Of a stretch of DNA of 64,000 nucleotides, positions 26,100 to 35,566 are shown piece by piece. The number at the start of each line of letters is the position of its first letter. Within the stretch, counting starts at the first letter, position 1. Position numbers and translations under genes: made by a program. The notes beneath the pieces are model-generated. The model was not told the DNA's origin. It did no database searches and was given only the letters and a program-made list of their open reading frames with translations. Source of the DNA: Mycobacterium ahvazicum (GTDB taxonomy: Bacteria; Actinomycetota; Actinomycetes; Mycobacteriales; Mycobacteriaceae); contig NZ_FXEG02000005.1 of assembly GCF_900176255.2 (NCBI RefSeq), positions 868,001 through 932,000 on the forward strand, in the 5' to 3' direction.

Positions 26100-26915
26100 A
26101 TGGGGGTCACGCTTCTCGCCTCGGAACACGACGCGGGTGTGGCGCTGGGCGAGACGGCGTTCGCTCTGGGTGTTCCCCTCATCGGATTGATCTGTCTGAT
26201 CGTCGGCCTATGGGAGCGTTACCGCGGCCGCCGGCGGCCGCGCCCCGGTTACCCCTACCCACCGCAGCCGATGGGGTATCCGGGCCCGCAGCGGCCCTAT
26301 CCCGGCTACCCGCCCTACCCCGGTTATCCGCCCTACCCGGGTTATCCGGCGTACCGCGCGCCCGCGCCCCCGCGTCGCACGAGCGGGGCATCCACCGCGC
26401 TGATCACGATCGGCGCCGTCGTGCTGGTGCTCGGCATCGTGGCAGACTTCGTCAACGCGGCATCGCGGCTCGCCAAGCATCAAGAACGCACGTCGATGCA
26501 GGTTGGCGAGTGCATTACTCAAACGTCTTATCGCTCAGAGGCATTCGATTCGAGTCCGGGCAACGACTGCGCCAATCCGGCGAATACCTACTTGCTTGCC
26601 GCCAAAGGCGGACCGTCGGCACAGTGCCCGGACGGGAAGCGCGAGGGTTCCATCTATGACCGCTATACCGACAGCTCGACCATCCTGTGTTTCGCCCTGA
26701 ACCTGAAACAGGGCCAGTGTTATCTCGTATCCGGCGAGCGCGACAGTCCCAAACTGACTCTGGGCGACTGCAATGATCATGAGTCGGGCGTGATGCGAGT
26801 CATCCAGCGCATCGACGGCACCGCGAACAGTTCGGACTGCCCGTCGGGGCTCAACGGAGTCAGCTACCCCACTCCCCCGGTTGTCTATTGCCTGGAAAGG
26901 GCGAGCCCGTACTAG
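26100..26915 (+). CDS. Membrane-anchored protein with Pro-Tyr-Gly repeats and exported cysteine-rich domain
   Basis: The protein has 271 residues: an N-terminal hydrophobic segment (LGVPLIGLICLIVGLW), a region of repeats of the type PYPGYP (residues 46-85), a membrane helix (LITIGAVVLVLGIVADFV) and an exported domain of about 150 residues with seven cysteines. The spacing GECI...DCAN...QCPDG...LCF...QCYLV...GDCND recalls LppU-like domains of mycobacteria. The function is unknown. The proline-tyrosine repeat is probably a flexible cytoplasmic linker. It is divergent from dppA with 90 bp between the starts. Confidence 0.75.
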   Translation: MGVTLLASEHDAGVALGETAFALGVPLIGLICLIVGLWERYRGRRRPRPGYPYPPQPMGYPGPQRPYPGYPPYPGYPPYPGYPAYRAPAPPRRTSGASTALITIGAVVLVLGIVADFVNAASRLAKHQERTSMQVGECITQTSYRSEAFDSSPGNDCANPANTYLLAAKGGPSAQCPDGKREGSIYDRYTDSSTILCFALNLKQGQCYLVSGERDSPKLTLGDCNDHESGVMRVIQRIDGTANSSDCPSGLNGVSYPTPPVVYCLERASPY

Positions 26916-26918
26916 GTC

Positions 26919-27467
26919 CTACTGCTGCTGGGCGGCGGTGACGGGGTGCACCTGCAATTCGCAGGCGTCGATGGTGACCGGCACCGTGAACACGATGATC
27001 GTGTTCGGCGGGTTGACCTGCAGCGCGGTGTAATTGGGGCACGGGTTGCCCTTGCGGTCTATGGCCACGCCCTCCACGATGGCCTGCCCCTGTGAGGCCA
27101 GCGACAGGGTGACGGTGGGCGGCTCATCGACATCGCTCGGCAAGCCGCCCAGGTAGCCGCGTGGCGTGGGCTTGGCGTGAATGTCCGGCCCGCCGCCGCC
27201 CGTCTCGACCGCGGGGTAGCCGGTCAGCGTGCACTCTTCCGCACCACCGGCGAGGCTGAACGTCAGGGTCACCGATCGGTGGCCCACGGCGGCCTGCGTC
27301 GGGGAAGCGGCCACGTCGACCTGCTCCGAGCGACACGGCACCGCCTGATCGCCGACCGGCACCGCCGACGCGTGCGGCCCCAGCACGCCGGCGACCGCGT
27401 AACTCGTTGCGGCCGCGGCAATGCTGAGAAATAAACAACGGGCACGCTGCCCGCGACATTCCGGCAC
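26919..27467 (-). CDS. Secreted DUF4232-type protein
   Basis: The protein has about 182 residues, starting at a GTG with a signal peptide (LFLSIAAAATSYAVAG). The mature part has the DUF4232 pattern: CRSEQVDV, then GHRSVTLTFSLAGGAEECTLTGYPAV, then TIDACELQVHP near the end. The four cysteines are in the positions expected for two disulfides. The function of the family is unknown. A TTG at 27491 would give eight more residues but weakens the signal peptide. It converges on the cysteine-rich membrane protein gene and is divergent from acs. Confidence 0.78.
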   Translation of the reverse strand: MPECRGQRARCLFLSIAAAATSYAVAGVLGPHASAVPVGDQAVPCRSEQVDVAASPTQAAVGHRSVTLTFSLAGGAEECTLTGYPAVETGGGGPDIHAKPTPRGYLGGLPSDVDEPPTVTLSLASQGQAIVEGVAIDRKGNPCPNYTALQVNPPNTIIVFTVPVTIDACELQVHPVTAAQQQ

Positions 27468-27604
27468 AACCGTGATTATGCGGGATGACAACGAGGTTTA
27501 CCCCCGGATTGGCGTCCACAGATTCGGCGGGCGGGTCTAGGCTCACAGACGGTTGACCAGCTCGAAACCCGGCCCTGGACATACTCGACATAGGAGCGAA
27601 GCCC

Positions 27605-29566
27605 GTGACCGCCACACACACCGAAGGCCCTTCGTCGTATCCGCCGCCGGCGAAATTCGCCGAGCAGGCCAACGCCCGCGAGGATCTCTACCGCGAGGCC
27701 GAAGCGGACCGGCTGGCGTTCTGGGCCAGGCAGGCCAACCGGCTGACGTGGACCGAGCCGTTCACCGAGGTGCTGGACTGGTCGCAGGCGCCGTTCGCCA
27801 AGTGGTTTTCCGACGGCAAGCTCAACGTCGCCTACAACTGTGTGGACCGCCACGTCGAGGCCGGCCTCGGCGACCGGGTGGCGATTCACTGGGAGGGCGA
27901 GCCGGTCGGCGACAGCCGCAGCCTGACCTACTCCGACCTGCAGGACGAGGTGTGCAAAGCGGCCAACGCGCTGACCGATCTCGGTCTGGTCGCCGGCGAC
28001 CGCGCCGCCATCTACCTGCCGTTGATCCCCGAAGCCGTGATCGCGATGCTCGCCTGCGCGCGACTGGGTGTCATGCACAGCGTCGTGTTCGCCGGTTTCA
28101 CCGCCAAGGCGCTGAGCGCCCGCATCGCCGACGCCCAGGCCAAGGTGCTGATCACCGCCGACGGACAGTTCCGGCGCGGCAAGCCGGCACCGTTGAAGGA
28201 TGCCGCCGACGAGGCCGTGGCGCCCGGGCCGGACGGCGACAGCCCGGTCCAGAAGGTTCTGGTGGTGCGGCGCACCGGAATTGACGTGTCCTGGAACGAC
28301 GACCGCGACGTGTGGTGGCACGACGTGGTGGATTCCGCGTCGGCCGAACACACCGCGGCGCCCTTCGACGCCGAGCACCCGCTGTTCCTGCTGTACACCT
28401 CGGGCACCACCGGAAAGCCCAAGGGCATCGTGCACACCAGCGGCGGCTACCTAACGCAGACGTCGTACACGCACTACAACATCTTCGACATCAAGCCTGA
28501 CCGCGACGTGTTTTGGTGCACCGCCGACATCGGCTGGGTCACCGGGCACACCTACGGCGTCTACGGTCCGCTGTCCAACGGCGTCACCGAGGTCCTCTAC
28601 GAAGGCACTCCCGATTCGCCCAGCCAGCACCGGCATTTCGAAATCATCGAAAAGTATGGCGTCACAATCTATTACACGGCGCCCACGCTGATCCGGACGT
28701 TCATGAAGTGGGGCCGCGAGATCCCCGATGCACACGACCTGTCCAGCCTTCGACTGCTCGGCACGGTCGGCGAGCCGATCAACCCGGAGGCCTGGCGCTG
28801 GTACCGCAGGGTGATCGGCGCCGACCGCCTGCCGATCGTGGACACCTGGTGGCAGACCGAAACGGGTTCGGCGATGATCTCTCCGCTGCCCGGAGTCGCT
28901 GCGGCCAAACCTGGTTCGGCGATGAGGGCGCTGCCGGGGATCTCGGCCAGCATCGTCGACGACCACGGCGATCAACTGACGCCGACCGTCCACCATGGCG
29001 AACACGTCACCGGCTACCTGGTCCTGGACCAGCCGTGGCCGTCCATGCTGCGCGGCATCTGGGGCGACTCGGATAGGTACGTCGAGACCTACTGGTCCAG
29101 GTTCGCCGACCAGGGCTGGTATTTCGCCGGCGACAGCGCCTATTACGACCGCGACGGCGCCATCTGGGTGGTGGGCCGCATCGACGACGTGATGAACGTG
29201 TCCGGGCATCGGCTTTCGAGCGCCGAGCTGGAGTCGGCGCTGGTCGGCCACTCCGGAGTGGCCGAGGCCGCGGTGGTCGCAAAGAAAGACGAGACCACGG
29301 GCCAAGCCATTTGCGCGTTCGTCGTGATGTGCGCCGAGTACGACATGCACGAGGGCATCGTCGAGGAGTTGCGCGACGAGGTGGCCCGGGAGATCTCGCC
29401 GATCGCCAAGCCGCGCGAGATCCACGTGGTGCCCGAACTGCCCAAGACCCGCAGCGGCAAGATCATGCGCCGGCTGTTGCGCGACATCGCCGAAAATCGC
29501 GACCTCGGGGACACGTCGACACTGCTTGACCCGGGCGTCTTCGACGCGATCAGAGAGGCCAAGTAG
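27605..29566 (+). CDS. acs: Acetyl-CoA synthetase
   Basis: The protein has 653 residues and converts acetate, ATP and CoA into acetyl-CoA through acetyl-AMP. The AMP-binding motif LYTSGTTGKPKG begins near residue 262, the WWQTETGSAM motif follows, and the C-terminal lid holds K619 in KTRSGKIMRR. That lysine is the one acetylated to switch the enzyme off, in mycobacteria by a cAMP-stimulated acetyltransferase. The GTG start is preceded by TAGGAGCG. The length is typical for the family. Confidence 0.97.
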   Translation: MTATHTEGPSSYPPPAKFAEQANAREDLYREAEADRLAFWARQANRLTWTEPFTEVLDWSQAPFAKWFSDGKLNVAYNCVDRHVEAGLGDRVAIHWEGEPVGDSRSLTYSDLQDEVCKAANALTDLGLVAGDRAAIYLPLIPEAVIAMLACARLGVMHSVVFAGFTAKALSARIADAQAKVLITADGQFRRGKPAPLKDAADEAVAPGPDGDSPVQKVLVVRRTGIDVSWNDDRDVWWHDVVDSASAEHTAAPFDAEHPLFLLYTSGTTGKPKGIVHTSGGYLTQTSYTHYNIFDIKPDRDVFWCTADIGWVTGHTYGVYGPLSNGVTEVLYEGTPDSPSQHRHFEIIEKYGVTIYYTAPTLIRTFMKWGREIPDAHDLSSLRLLGTVGEPINPEAWRWYRRVIGADRLPIVDTWWQTETGSAMISPLPGVAAAKPGSAMRALPGISASIVDDHGDQLTPTVHHGEHVTGYLVLDQPWPSMLRGIWGDSDRYVETYWSRFADQGWYFAGDSAYYDRDGAIWVVGRIDDVMNVSGHRLSSAELESALVGHSGVAEAAVVAKKDETTGQAICAFVVMCAEYDMHEGIVEELRDEVAREISPIAKPREIHVVPELPKTRSGKIMRRLLRDIAENRDLGDTSTLLDPGVFDAIREAK

Positions 29567-29567
29567 C

Positions 29568-30266
29568 TCAGACCGGTATCGGGACGAAGCCCGCACCGGG
29601 CCGGTGCTTGGCGTTGATGTCGGCCAGGATCGCGTTGAACGACATCACCACCGCCGGAGTATGTAGCGGGATGTACTTGATGATGCAGGTCGGCAGGTTG
29701 TCGCTGAACGCGCCGTGGATCATCCCGACCAGCAGGTTGTCGACCGTCACCGGCCCACCGGAGTCACCCGGGCGGCCACACACCTGCATGACGATGGTTC
29801 CCGGATCCTGGCCCGGCCCCCAGGTGACACCACAAGAATTGCCGGTCGTCCGGCCCTGCTTGCAGGCGATCTGCCCGAACCCCGGTTCCGGACCGACGCC
29901 GTTGATGATGACCCCGCCGTAGTTGGCCACCGGCGCCACTTTGGCCGGATCGAACTTGATCACCGCGTAGTCCAGGGCGTCGTTGCCCGCGACCATGACG
30001 CCCAGGATGCCTCTGCCTTCGGCGGCCTCGGCGGCGACCTGCGCGCCCGGTCCACCGCAGTGCGCGGAGGTGAACCCGATCAGCTCACCGGCGGCATCGC
30101 CGCCGATCGTGGTCAGCGTGCACATGGTGTCCCCGTTGATGACGATGCCGGCGCCACCCCCCATCGGGACCCGGTCGTCAGCGGCCGCGACGTGTGCGGG
30201 CAAAGCGGGCTGGACGAGGAGCACGGCCACCAGCGCCGCCACAAAGCACCGATGCGCCGTTTGCAA
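29568..30266 (-). CDS. Secreted chymotrypsin-like serine protease (Rv3668c type)
   Basis: The protein has 232 residues: a signal peptide of about 28 residues (FVAALVAVLLVQPALPAHVAA) and an S1-family domain with the triad H69 (TSAHCG), D99 (ALDYAVIKF) and S169 (GRPGDSGGPV). Cysteine pairs such as C49-C70 and C135-C145 are placed for disulfides. The start codon is TTG. The M. tuberculosis relative has been studied as an exported protease; its substrates are not known. It converges on acs one base away. Confidence 0.87.
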   Translation of the reverse strand: MQTAHRCFVAALVAVLLVQPALPAHVAAADDRVPMGGGAGIVINGDTMCTLTTIGGDAAGELIGFTSAHCGGPGAQVAAEAAEGRGILGVMVAGNDALDYAVIKFDPAKVAPVANYGGVIINGVGPEPGFGQIACKQGRTTGNSCGVTWGPGQDPGTIVMQVCGRPGDSGGPVTVDNLLVGMIHGAFSDNLPTCIIKYIPLHTPAVVMSFNAILADINAKHRPGAGFVPIPV

Positions 30267-30523
30267 TGCGCAACTCCCATCAGCGGGCCGGATGTCGGAG
30301 AACAGCTGCGCCAGTCTAGATGATCACCCCGGCGCCCCTCTTGCTGTGCGAATGGCGGCGGCCGGACCCTTCGGTCGCCGGGTCCCGCGGACTTCGGCTG
30401 GCCTCGTCTGGCATCGCGGCGCATGGCAACATAAACCGCGACGACAGCGAACGGGCTCGGCGACTATGCGAGCCAAGCAGCGGCTTTATCAGGAGCCGGG
30501 CAGTTCAACGGAGAGGACCGTTA

Positions 30524-31066
30524 GTGAGCAAGGTCGATCGCAGTAATGGTGTGCCGAGCACGCTGACCACGATTCCGTTGGCCGACCCGCACGCCAGGCC
30601 CGGCGAACCGTCGATCGGTGACCTGATCAAAGACGCGACGACGCAGGCGTCCACGCTGGTGCGCGCCGAGGTCGAGCTGGCCCGCGCGGAGATCACCCGC
30701 GACATCAAGAAGGGCCTCACCGGCAGCGTCTTCTTCATCGCCGCGCTGGTGGTGCTGTTCTACTCCACCTTCTTTTTCTTCTTCTTTCTCGCCGAGCTGC
30801 TCGACAACTGGTTGTGGCGCTGGGTGGCCTTCCTGATCGTGTTCGCGCTCATGGTCGTGGTCGGAGCCGTGCTGGCGCTGCTGGGCTATCTGAAGGTGCG
30901 CCGGATCCGCGGACCACAGGAGACCATCGAATCGGTCAAGGAGACGCGCACCGCGCTCACCCCGGGCCACGACAAGCACGCCGCCGCGACCAAGCAGCTG
31001 ACCGACGCACCCGGCAAGCACGCCAAGCCCGAGAACGGCAACCCCGGCGACCCCTCAGGTTGGTAA
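30524..31066 (+). CDS. Phage-holin-like (Holin-X) membrane protein (Rv3669 type)
   Basis: The protein has 180 residues, with a GTG start after GGAGAGGA. It has an amphipathic helix rich in charged residues (LVRAEVELARAEITRDI), then two membrane helices including the striking stretch FYSTFFFFFFLAE, and a charged tail. The pattern is that of the actinobacterial Holin-X family, which despite its name is not shown to act in lysis. Its TAA stop directly touches the ATG of ephE, so the two form an operon. Confidence 0.82.
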   Translation: MSKVDRSNGVPSTLTTIPLADPHARPGEPSIGDLIKDATTQASTLVRAEVELARAEITRDIKKGLTGSVFFIAALVVLFYSTFFFFFFLAELLDNWLWRWVAFLIVFALMVVVGAVLALLGYLKVRRIRGPQETIESVKETRTALTPGHDKHAAATKQLTDAPGKHAKPENGNPGDPSGW

Positions 31067-32017
31067 ATGGCAGTACCTGATCCGTCGATGGTCCGCATCG
31101 ACGGGCCTTGGCGCCATTTGGACGTGCACGCCAACGGCATTCGATTCCACGTCGTCGAGGCGTTACCGACCGGTCCGGGCGCACCGGCGGCGGCAGCCGC
31201 ACGACCGCTGGTGATGCTGCTGCATGGATTCGGCTCGTTCTGGTGGTCCTGGCGTCATCAGCTGCGTGGGCTGACCGATGCCCGGGTGGTCGCGGTCGAC
31301 CTGCGCGGTTACGGCGGCAGCGACAAGCCGCCGCGTGGTTACGACGGCTGGACGCTCGCCGGCGACACGGCCGGACTTATTCGCGCGCTTGGGCATTCGT
31401 CGGCGACCCTCGTCGGCCACGCCGACGGCGGGCTGTGCTGCTGGACCACCGCAATGCTGCATTCGCGGCTGGTGCGCGCCATCGCGCTGGTCAGCTCGCC
31501 ACATCCGGCGGCGCTGCGCCGATCGGCGTTGACGCGCCGCGACCAGAGTTCCGCACTGCTGCCGACCCTGCTGCGCTATCAGCTGCCGCTATGGCCCGAG
31601 CGGCTGCTGACCCGCGACAACGGCGCCGAGATCGAGCGTCTGGTCAAGCACCGTAGCTCCGCCAAATGGGTTGCCTCCGAGGACTTCTCGCAAGCGATCG
31701 GTTATCTGCGCACGGCGATCCAGATTCCCGGTGCGGCGCACTGCGCCCTGGAATACCAGCGCTGGGCGGTGCGCAGCCAGCTGCGCGGTGAAGGCCGGCG
31801 ATTCATGAAGTCGATGTCGCGCCAGCTCGGGGTGCCGCTGCTACATCTGCGCGGCGACGCCGACCCCTACGTGCTGGCCGATCCGGTCGACCACAGTCAG
31901 CGCTATGCGACGCAGGGCCGCTACGTATCCGTCGCCGGCGCAGGGCATTACAGCCACGAAGAGATGCCCGAGGAAATCAACAGACACCTGATGAGGTTTT
32001 TCGAGCAGGTGCACTGA
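31067..32017 (+). CDS. ephE: Alpha/beta hydrolase, epoxide-hydrolase type
   Basis: The protein has 316 residues in the alpha/beta-hydrolase fold. The oxyanion motif HGFG is at 53-56, the nucleophile elbow GHADGG has an aspartate (D120), as expected for epoxide hydrolases, and the catalytic histidine lies in AGAGHYSHEE near the C terminus, with a candidate acid in LRGDADPYV. It is the Rv3670 equivalent. The substrate is unknown. The ATG follows the previous stop without a gap. Confidence 0.87.
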   Translation: MAVPDPSMVRIDGPWRHLDVHANGIRFHVVEALPTGPGAPAAAAARPLVMLLHGFGSFWWSWRHQLRGLTDARVVAVDLRGYGGSDKPPRGYDGWTLAGDTAGLIRALGHSSATLVGHADGGLCCWTTAMLHSRLVRAIALVSSPHPAALRRSALTRRDQSSALLPTLLRYQLPLWPERLLTRDNGAEIERLVKHRSSAKWVASEDFSQAIGYLRTAIQIPGAAHCALEYQRWAVRSQLRGEGRRFMKSMSRQLGVPLLHLRGDADPYVLADPVDHSQRYATQGRYVSVAGAGHYSHEEMPEEINRHLMRFFEQVH

Positions 32018-33220
32018 TCAGCTGACGCAGGTCCCGGTGCCCACCTGTTGGGTGTCACCGATCTTGGCCATCTGGCCGGCCACCTCACCGGCGGTCAACA
32101 CGAACCCGGTGTCGGGATCGTCGACAGCAGCGCCGAACACCACGCCCAGCACGTGACCGCTGAGGTCGATCAGCGGCCCACCCGAATTACCTTGCTCCAC
32201 ATTGGCTCTGATGGTGTAGACGTCGCGCGTGACCGGCTGCGGATCGCGGTAGATGTCGGGGCCGCTGAGTTTGATGGCCTCGCGAATCCTGGCCGGGGTC
32301 GCGGTGAAGTTGCCGCCGCCGGGGTAACCGAGCACCACCACGTTGGTGCCGGTCTTCGCCTCGGTGTCGCTGAAAGCCAGTGGCGGAGGCGGCAGGTTCG
32401 GAATGGCAAGAATGGCAATGTCGACCGAAGGGTCGTAGGAAACGACGGTGGCGTCCAACGGGTTACCGCTGGCGTAGATCTGGACGCTGCTGGACCCGGC
32501 GACCACGTGCGCATTGGTCATGACCCGATCGGGAGCGATCACAAATCCCGTGCCCTCCAACACTTTCTGGCAGCTGGGCGCGAGGCTGCGTACCTTCACC
32601 ACACTGGGCGCGGCGGCGGTGACCACCGGATTGGTGGCCAGCGACGGATCCGGTGATTCGACCGGGACCACCGGAGTGCGGCTGAACGGCTCGAGCACCG
32701 CGGGCAGCCCCGAGGTGTTCAACAGCGCCGAAAGGCGTTTGGGCACAGTCTTCAACCACGGGGGCGCGATGGTGTTGACCTCTGCGAGCACCCGCGATCC
32801 GCGGACCGCGGCCGCCAGCTCGGGCTGGTCTTTCGACTGGGTCAGCGGCGTCGCCAGCAGCCACGCGGCGGTGAGCACGACGACGAGCTGCACCCCCACC
32901 CCGATGACCGAGTCCACGGTTCTGAATGTGCGGCTGCGGATTGCGCCGCGCACGGCTCGTCCCAGCACCACGCCGGCGACCTCACCGACGACGACCAGCG
33001 CGAGAATCAGGAACAGCGCGCCGAACAGCTTGGCGCGCGGGGCGGCGATGTGGCTGACGATGTGGGGCGCCAGCAGCACCCCGGCGATCGCGCCCAGCAG
33101 CACACCGATGAACGAGAAGAGCGAACCCACCGCGCCCGAACGCCAGCCCGAGATGGCGGCGATGAAAGCGACAGCGAGAACTGCGACATCCAGCCACTGC
33201 GACGGGGTCATCGAGTTCAT
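32018..33220 (-). CDS. marP: Membrane serine protease for acid resistance
   Basis: The protein has 400 residues. Four N-terminal membrane helices (residues about 10-122) are of the CvpA type, and a periplasmic trypsin-like domain carries the triad H238 (TNAHVV), D267 (PSVDIAI) and S346 (QGNSGGP). C217 and C398 are placed for the redox-sensitive disulfide that regulates M. tuberculosis MarP. MarP lets the bacterium keep its internal pH in acid, partly by cleaving the peptidoglycan hydrolase RipA. The ATG at 33220 overlaps the stop of the Nudix gene (ATGA), which supports this start over one at 33211. Confidence 0.95.
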   Translation of the reverse strand: MNSMTPSQWLDVAVLAVAFIAAISGWRSGAVGSLFSFIGVLLGAIAGVLLAPHIVSHIAAPRAKLFGALFLILALVVVGEVAGVVLGRAVRGAIRSRTFRTVDSVIGVGVQLVVVLTAAWLLATPLTQSKDQPELAAAVRGSRVLAEVNTIAPPWLKTVPKRLSALLNTSGLPAVLEPFSRTPVVPVESPDPSLATNPVVTAAAPSVVKVRSLAPSCQKVLEGTGFVIAPDRVMTNAHVVAGSSSVQIYASGNPLDATVVSYDPSVDIAILAIPNLPPPPLAFSDTEAKTGTNVVVLGYPGGGNFTATPARIREAIKLSGPDIYRDPQPVTRDVYTIRANVEQGNSGGPLIDLSGHVLGVVFGAAVDDPDTGFVLTAGEVAGQMAKIGDTQQVGTGTCVS

Positions 33221-33999
33221 CGCCCGCCACCCTGCCGGCCGACCAGCACCATCGCGTCGTCGAGTTCACGGACGTCGTTGGTGTCCCACGGCTTTGCCCA
33301 GCCGGCGACGTCGAGAACGGCAGAGATCACCTGGCCAGTGAATCCCCAAACCAGCATTTGGTTCAGCAGAAACGCCGGACCTGCCCAACGATTGCCGAGG
33401 TCCCCGCGGTAAACCATCAGCCGGTTGTCCGGATTGACGAACGCGCGCACCGGAACCCGCGACACGATCGCCGTCTCGCCCTCGTTGACCACCGCGACCG
33501 GTCCGGGGTCGGGCGAGTAGGCCAGCACCGGGACGACGTGGAACTGCGACGGGGCGATGAACGTCTTCTCCATCGTGATCAGCGGGTACAGCCGGGTGAC
33601 GTCGATCCCGGTCTCCTCGTGGGCTTCTCGCAGCGCGGTGGCAACCGGCCCGCGATCGCCGGGGTCGGCCGCGCCACCGGGGAACGCCGCCTGGCCCGCA
33701 TGGTGTCGCAGTGACGACGCCCGCACGGTGAGCAACAGGTCGGCGTCGTCGGGTACGGCGCCGTTGCCTGGACCGGACTCGGGACCCGAAAACAGAACCA
33801 GCACAGCGGCCTCGCGGTCGTCGTTGGCGGACGCCGCCCGGGCCGCGGTCACCATCGCCAGCACATCGGGGGGCAACCGGCGCCGGTAGGCCTCCGGGAT
33901 CTGGCCCACGTTGTCGACCAGCGGGCGCAACCAGGACGGGCAGACGTCGGGCGTCAGGGGAACCGTCCCCTGCGCGCGGGCGGCACCCCCACCACTCAC
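33217..33999 (-). CDS. Nudix hydrolase, CoA-diphosphatase-like
   Basis: The protein has about 260 residues (Rv3672c type). The Nudix box is GGAADPGDRGPVATALREAHEETGI; the stretch LRHHAGQAAFPGG before it matches the coenzyme A pyrophosphatase subgroup (NudL-like), which splits CoA into phosphopantetheine and 3',5'-ADP. One usual glutamate at the beginning of the box is an aspartate. The GTG at 33999 has a strong AAGGAGG upstream; the frame is open to 34125 but without such a site. It ends in the start of marP and follows the thioredoxin-like gene. Confidence 0.87.
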   Translation of the reverse strand: MSGGGAARAQGTVPLTPDVCPSWLRPLVDNVGQIPEAYRRRLPPDVLAMVTAARAASANDDREAAVLVLFSGPESGPGNGAVPDDADLLLTVRASSLRHHAGQAAFPGGAADPGDRGPVATALREAHEETGIDVTRLYPLITMEKTFIAPSQFHVVPVLAYSPDPGPVAVVNEGETAIVSRVPVRAFVNPDNRLMVYRGDLGNRWAGPAFLLNQMLVWGFTGQVISAVLDVAGWAKPWDTNDVRELDDAMVLVGRQGGGR

Positions 34000-34054
34000 C
34001 GGCGCCTCCTTGTCGGGTCCACCTGCCCAGCCATTGTCGGACCGCCGAACTCGG

Positions 34055-34699
34055 TCATCCGTTTTTTCCGACCGCGGCCTCGATCTCGTCGGCACTCGCA
34101 AAATCGCGCAGCAGCGTCTGCGCAACGCTACCGTCCGGTCTCAGCACTACGGTCGCGGGCACCACATTTGCGACCTTGAGTGCTGCGGCAATCAGCCGCC
34201 GCCCATCCTGCAAGGTCGGGAGCCGAACGCCCAGCTCGGCCAGCCGCAACAATGCGGCGGACTCGTTCTCGTCCTGATGCACGGTTACCACCGTGACGTC
34301 GGCGGCGACCCGGCGCTGATATTCGGCCATCGCGGGCAATTCGGCCGCGCACGGCGCGCACCAGTACGCCCATATATTGAGGACCACCCGGCGGCCGGCC
34401 AGCGCACGCGCGACGTCCACGGTGGATCCGTCGGCCGCGCATTCGACCACCACGCCGCGCAGGATCGCGGGTCCGGCGCCGTTGCCCGGCGCGGGGCACG
34501 GTGGCAGGTTTGCTCGCGCGCGGGGGCCGGCCAGCGCGGCCGGTGTGTCGGCGTCGCGATGCTCTCGATTCGGCCCCGAGCTGGCGGGCGACGTCGTCGC
34601 GGCTGGCCGGGAGTCGTCGCGCAGTTGCGCGACGAATGCCGCCACCAGCGCCGCCACCACCGCCAAGATCGCGATGGTCCAGCGAGTTCTCGGGGTCAA
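34055..34699 (-). CDS. Membrane-anchored TlpA/ResA-like thioredoxin
   Basis: The protein has 214 residues (Rv3673c type): one N-terminal membrane helix (WTIAILAVVAALVAAFVAQL), a spacer of about 60 residues and a thioredoxin domain with the active site NIWAYWCAPCAAELP and the cis-proline loop VVPATVVL. The domain faces the outside of the membrane, where it could reduce disulfides, for example for cytochrome maturation or for the neighbouring MarP; that link is inference. The start is a TTG at 34699 with a weak ribosome binding site, shortly after the nth stop. Confidence 0.85.
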   Translation of the reverse strand: MTPRTRWTIAILAVVAALVAAFVAQLRDDSRPAATTSPASSGPNREHRDADTPAALAGPRARANLPPCPAPGNGAGPAILRGVVVECAADGSTVDVARALAGRRVVLNIWAYWCAPCAAELPAMAEYQRRVAADVTVVTVHQDENESAALLRLAELGVRLPTLQDGRRLIAAALKVANVVPATVVLRPDGSVAQTLLRDFASADEIEAAVGKNG

Positions 34700-34712
34700 C
34701 GTCCCGGCCGTG

Positions 34713-35522
34713 TTACAGCCCGACCAGCGACAGCAGGTGTTCGGCTTCGGGGCCTTGCACCAGGGGCGCGGCCAGCGCCGGTTCGGTGGGGCCGAGCCCG
34801 AACGACGGGCAGTCTTTGGCGAGCACGCAGACCCCGCAGGCCGGCTTGCGTGCGTGGCACACCCGGCGGCCGTGGAAGATCACGCGGTGGCTCAGCAGGG
34901 TCCATTCCTTGCGTTCGACCAGTTCGCCGACCGCGTGCTCGATTTTGACCGGGTCCTTTTCCTCGGTCCAACGCCATCTGGCCACCAGCCGCTGAAAGTG
35001 GGTGTCGACGGTGATCCCGGGGATGTCGAAGGCGTTCCCCAAGACGACATTGGCCGTCTTGCGCCCGACCCCGGGCAGAGTCACCAACTCCTCCATCGTC
35101 GAGGGCACCTCGCCGTCGAACTTCTCGACCAGGGCCTGACCCAGCCCGATCAGCGAGCTCGCCTTGTTGCGGAAGAAGCCAGTGGGACGGATGAGGTTTT
35201 CCAGCTCATCGCGATCGGCTTTCGCATAATCCAGTGCCGACTTATATCTGGCGAACAAAGCCGGCGTCGTGAGGTTCACCCGTTTGTCGGTGCTCTGCGC
35301 CGAAAGAATGGTGGCCACCACCAGTTCCAGCGGCGATCTGAAATCCAGCTCGCAATGTGCGTCCGGAAATGCTTGTGCCAGTGCGCGATTCATCCTGCGC
35401 GCGCGACGCACCAAACCGACTCGGGTTTCCGAGGCCCAACGCCGGGCAAGGGCGGAATCGGGCTTGGAATCAGGGGAAGCCGCGGTGGTTTTCGAACGCC
35501 CGGACGGCCGTGCCACTGTCAC
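34713..35522 (-). CDS. nth: Endonuclease III
   Basis: The protein has 269 residues and is a DNA glycosylase/AP lyase for oxidised pyrimidines. The helix-hairpin-helix is LPGVGRKTANVVLG with the catalytic lysine, the catalytic aspartate lies in TVDTHFQRL, and the C terminus binds a [4Fe-4S] cluster through CHARKPACGVCVLAKDC (C-x6-C-x2-C-x5-C). The N terminus carries about 35 basic residues beyond the E. coli enzyme, so the exact start may lie further downstream. It is divergent from the small membrane protein gene at 35567. Confidence 0.95.
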   Translation of the reverse strand: MTVARPSGRSKTTAASPDSKPDSALARRWASETRVGLVRRARRMNRALAQAFPDAHCELDFRSPLELVVATILSAQSTDKRVNLTTPALFARYKSALDYAKADRDELENLIRPTGFFRNKASSLIGLGQALVEKFDGEVPSTMEELVTLPGVGRKTANVVLGNAFDIPGITVDTHFQRLVARWRWTEEKDPVKIEHAVGELVERKEWTLLSHRVIFHGRRVCHARKPACGVCVLAKDCPSFGLGPTEPALAAPLVQGPEAEHLLSLVGL

Positions 35523-35566
35523 CTACGACAGAGTACTGATTTCGTAATCTCCCTGAGACCTTGGCC

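Noticed and set aside
28451..29596. 381-codon minus-strand frame opposite acs
   Set aside because: The acs frame carries all family motifs over its full length; the antisense frame has none.
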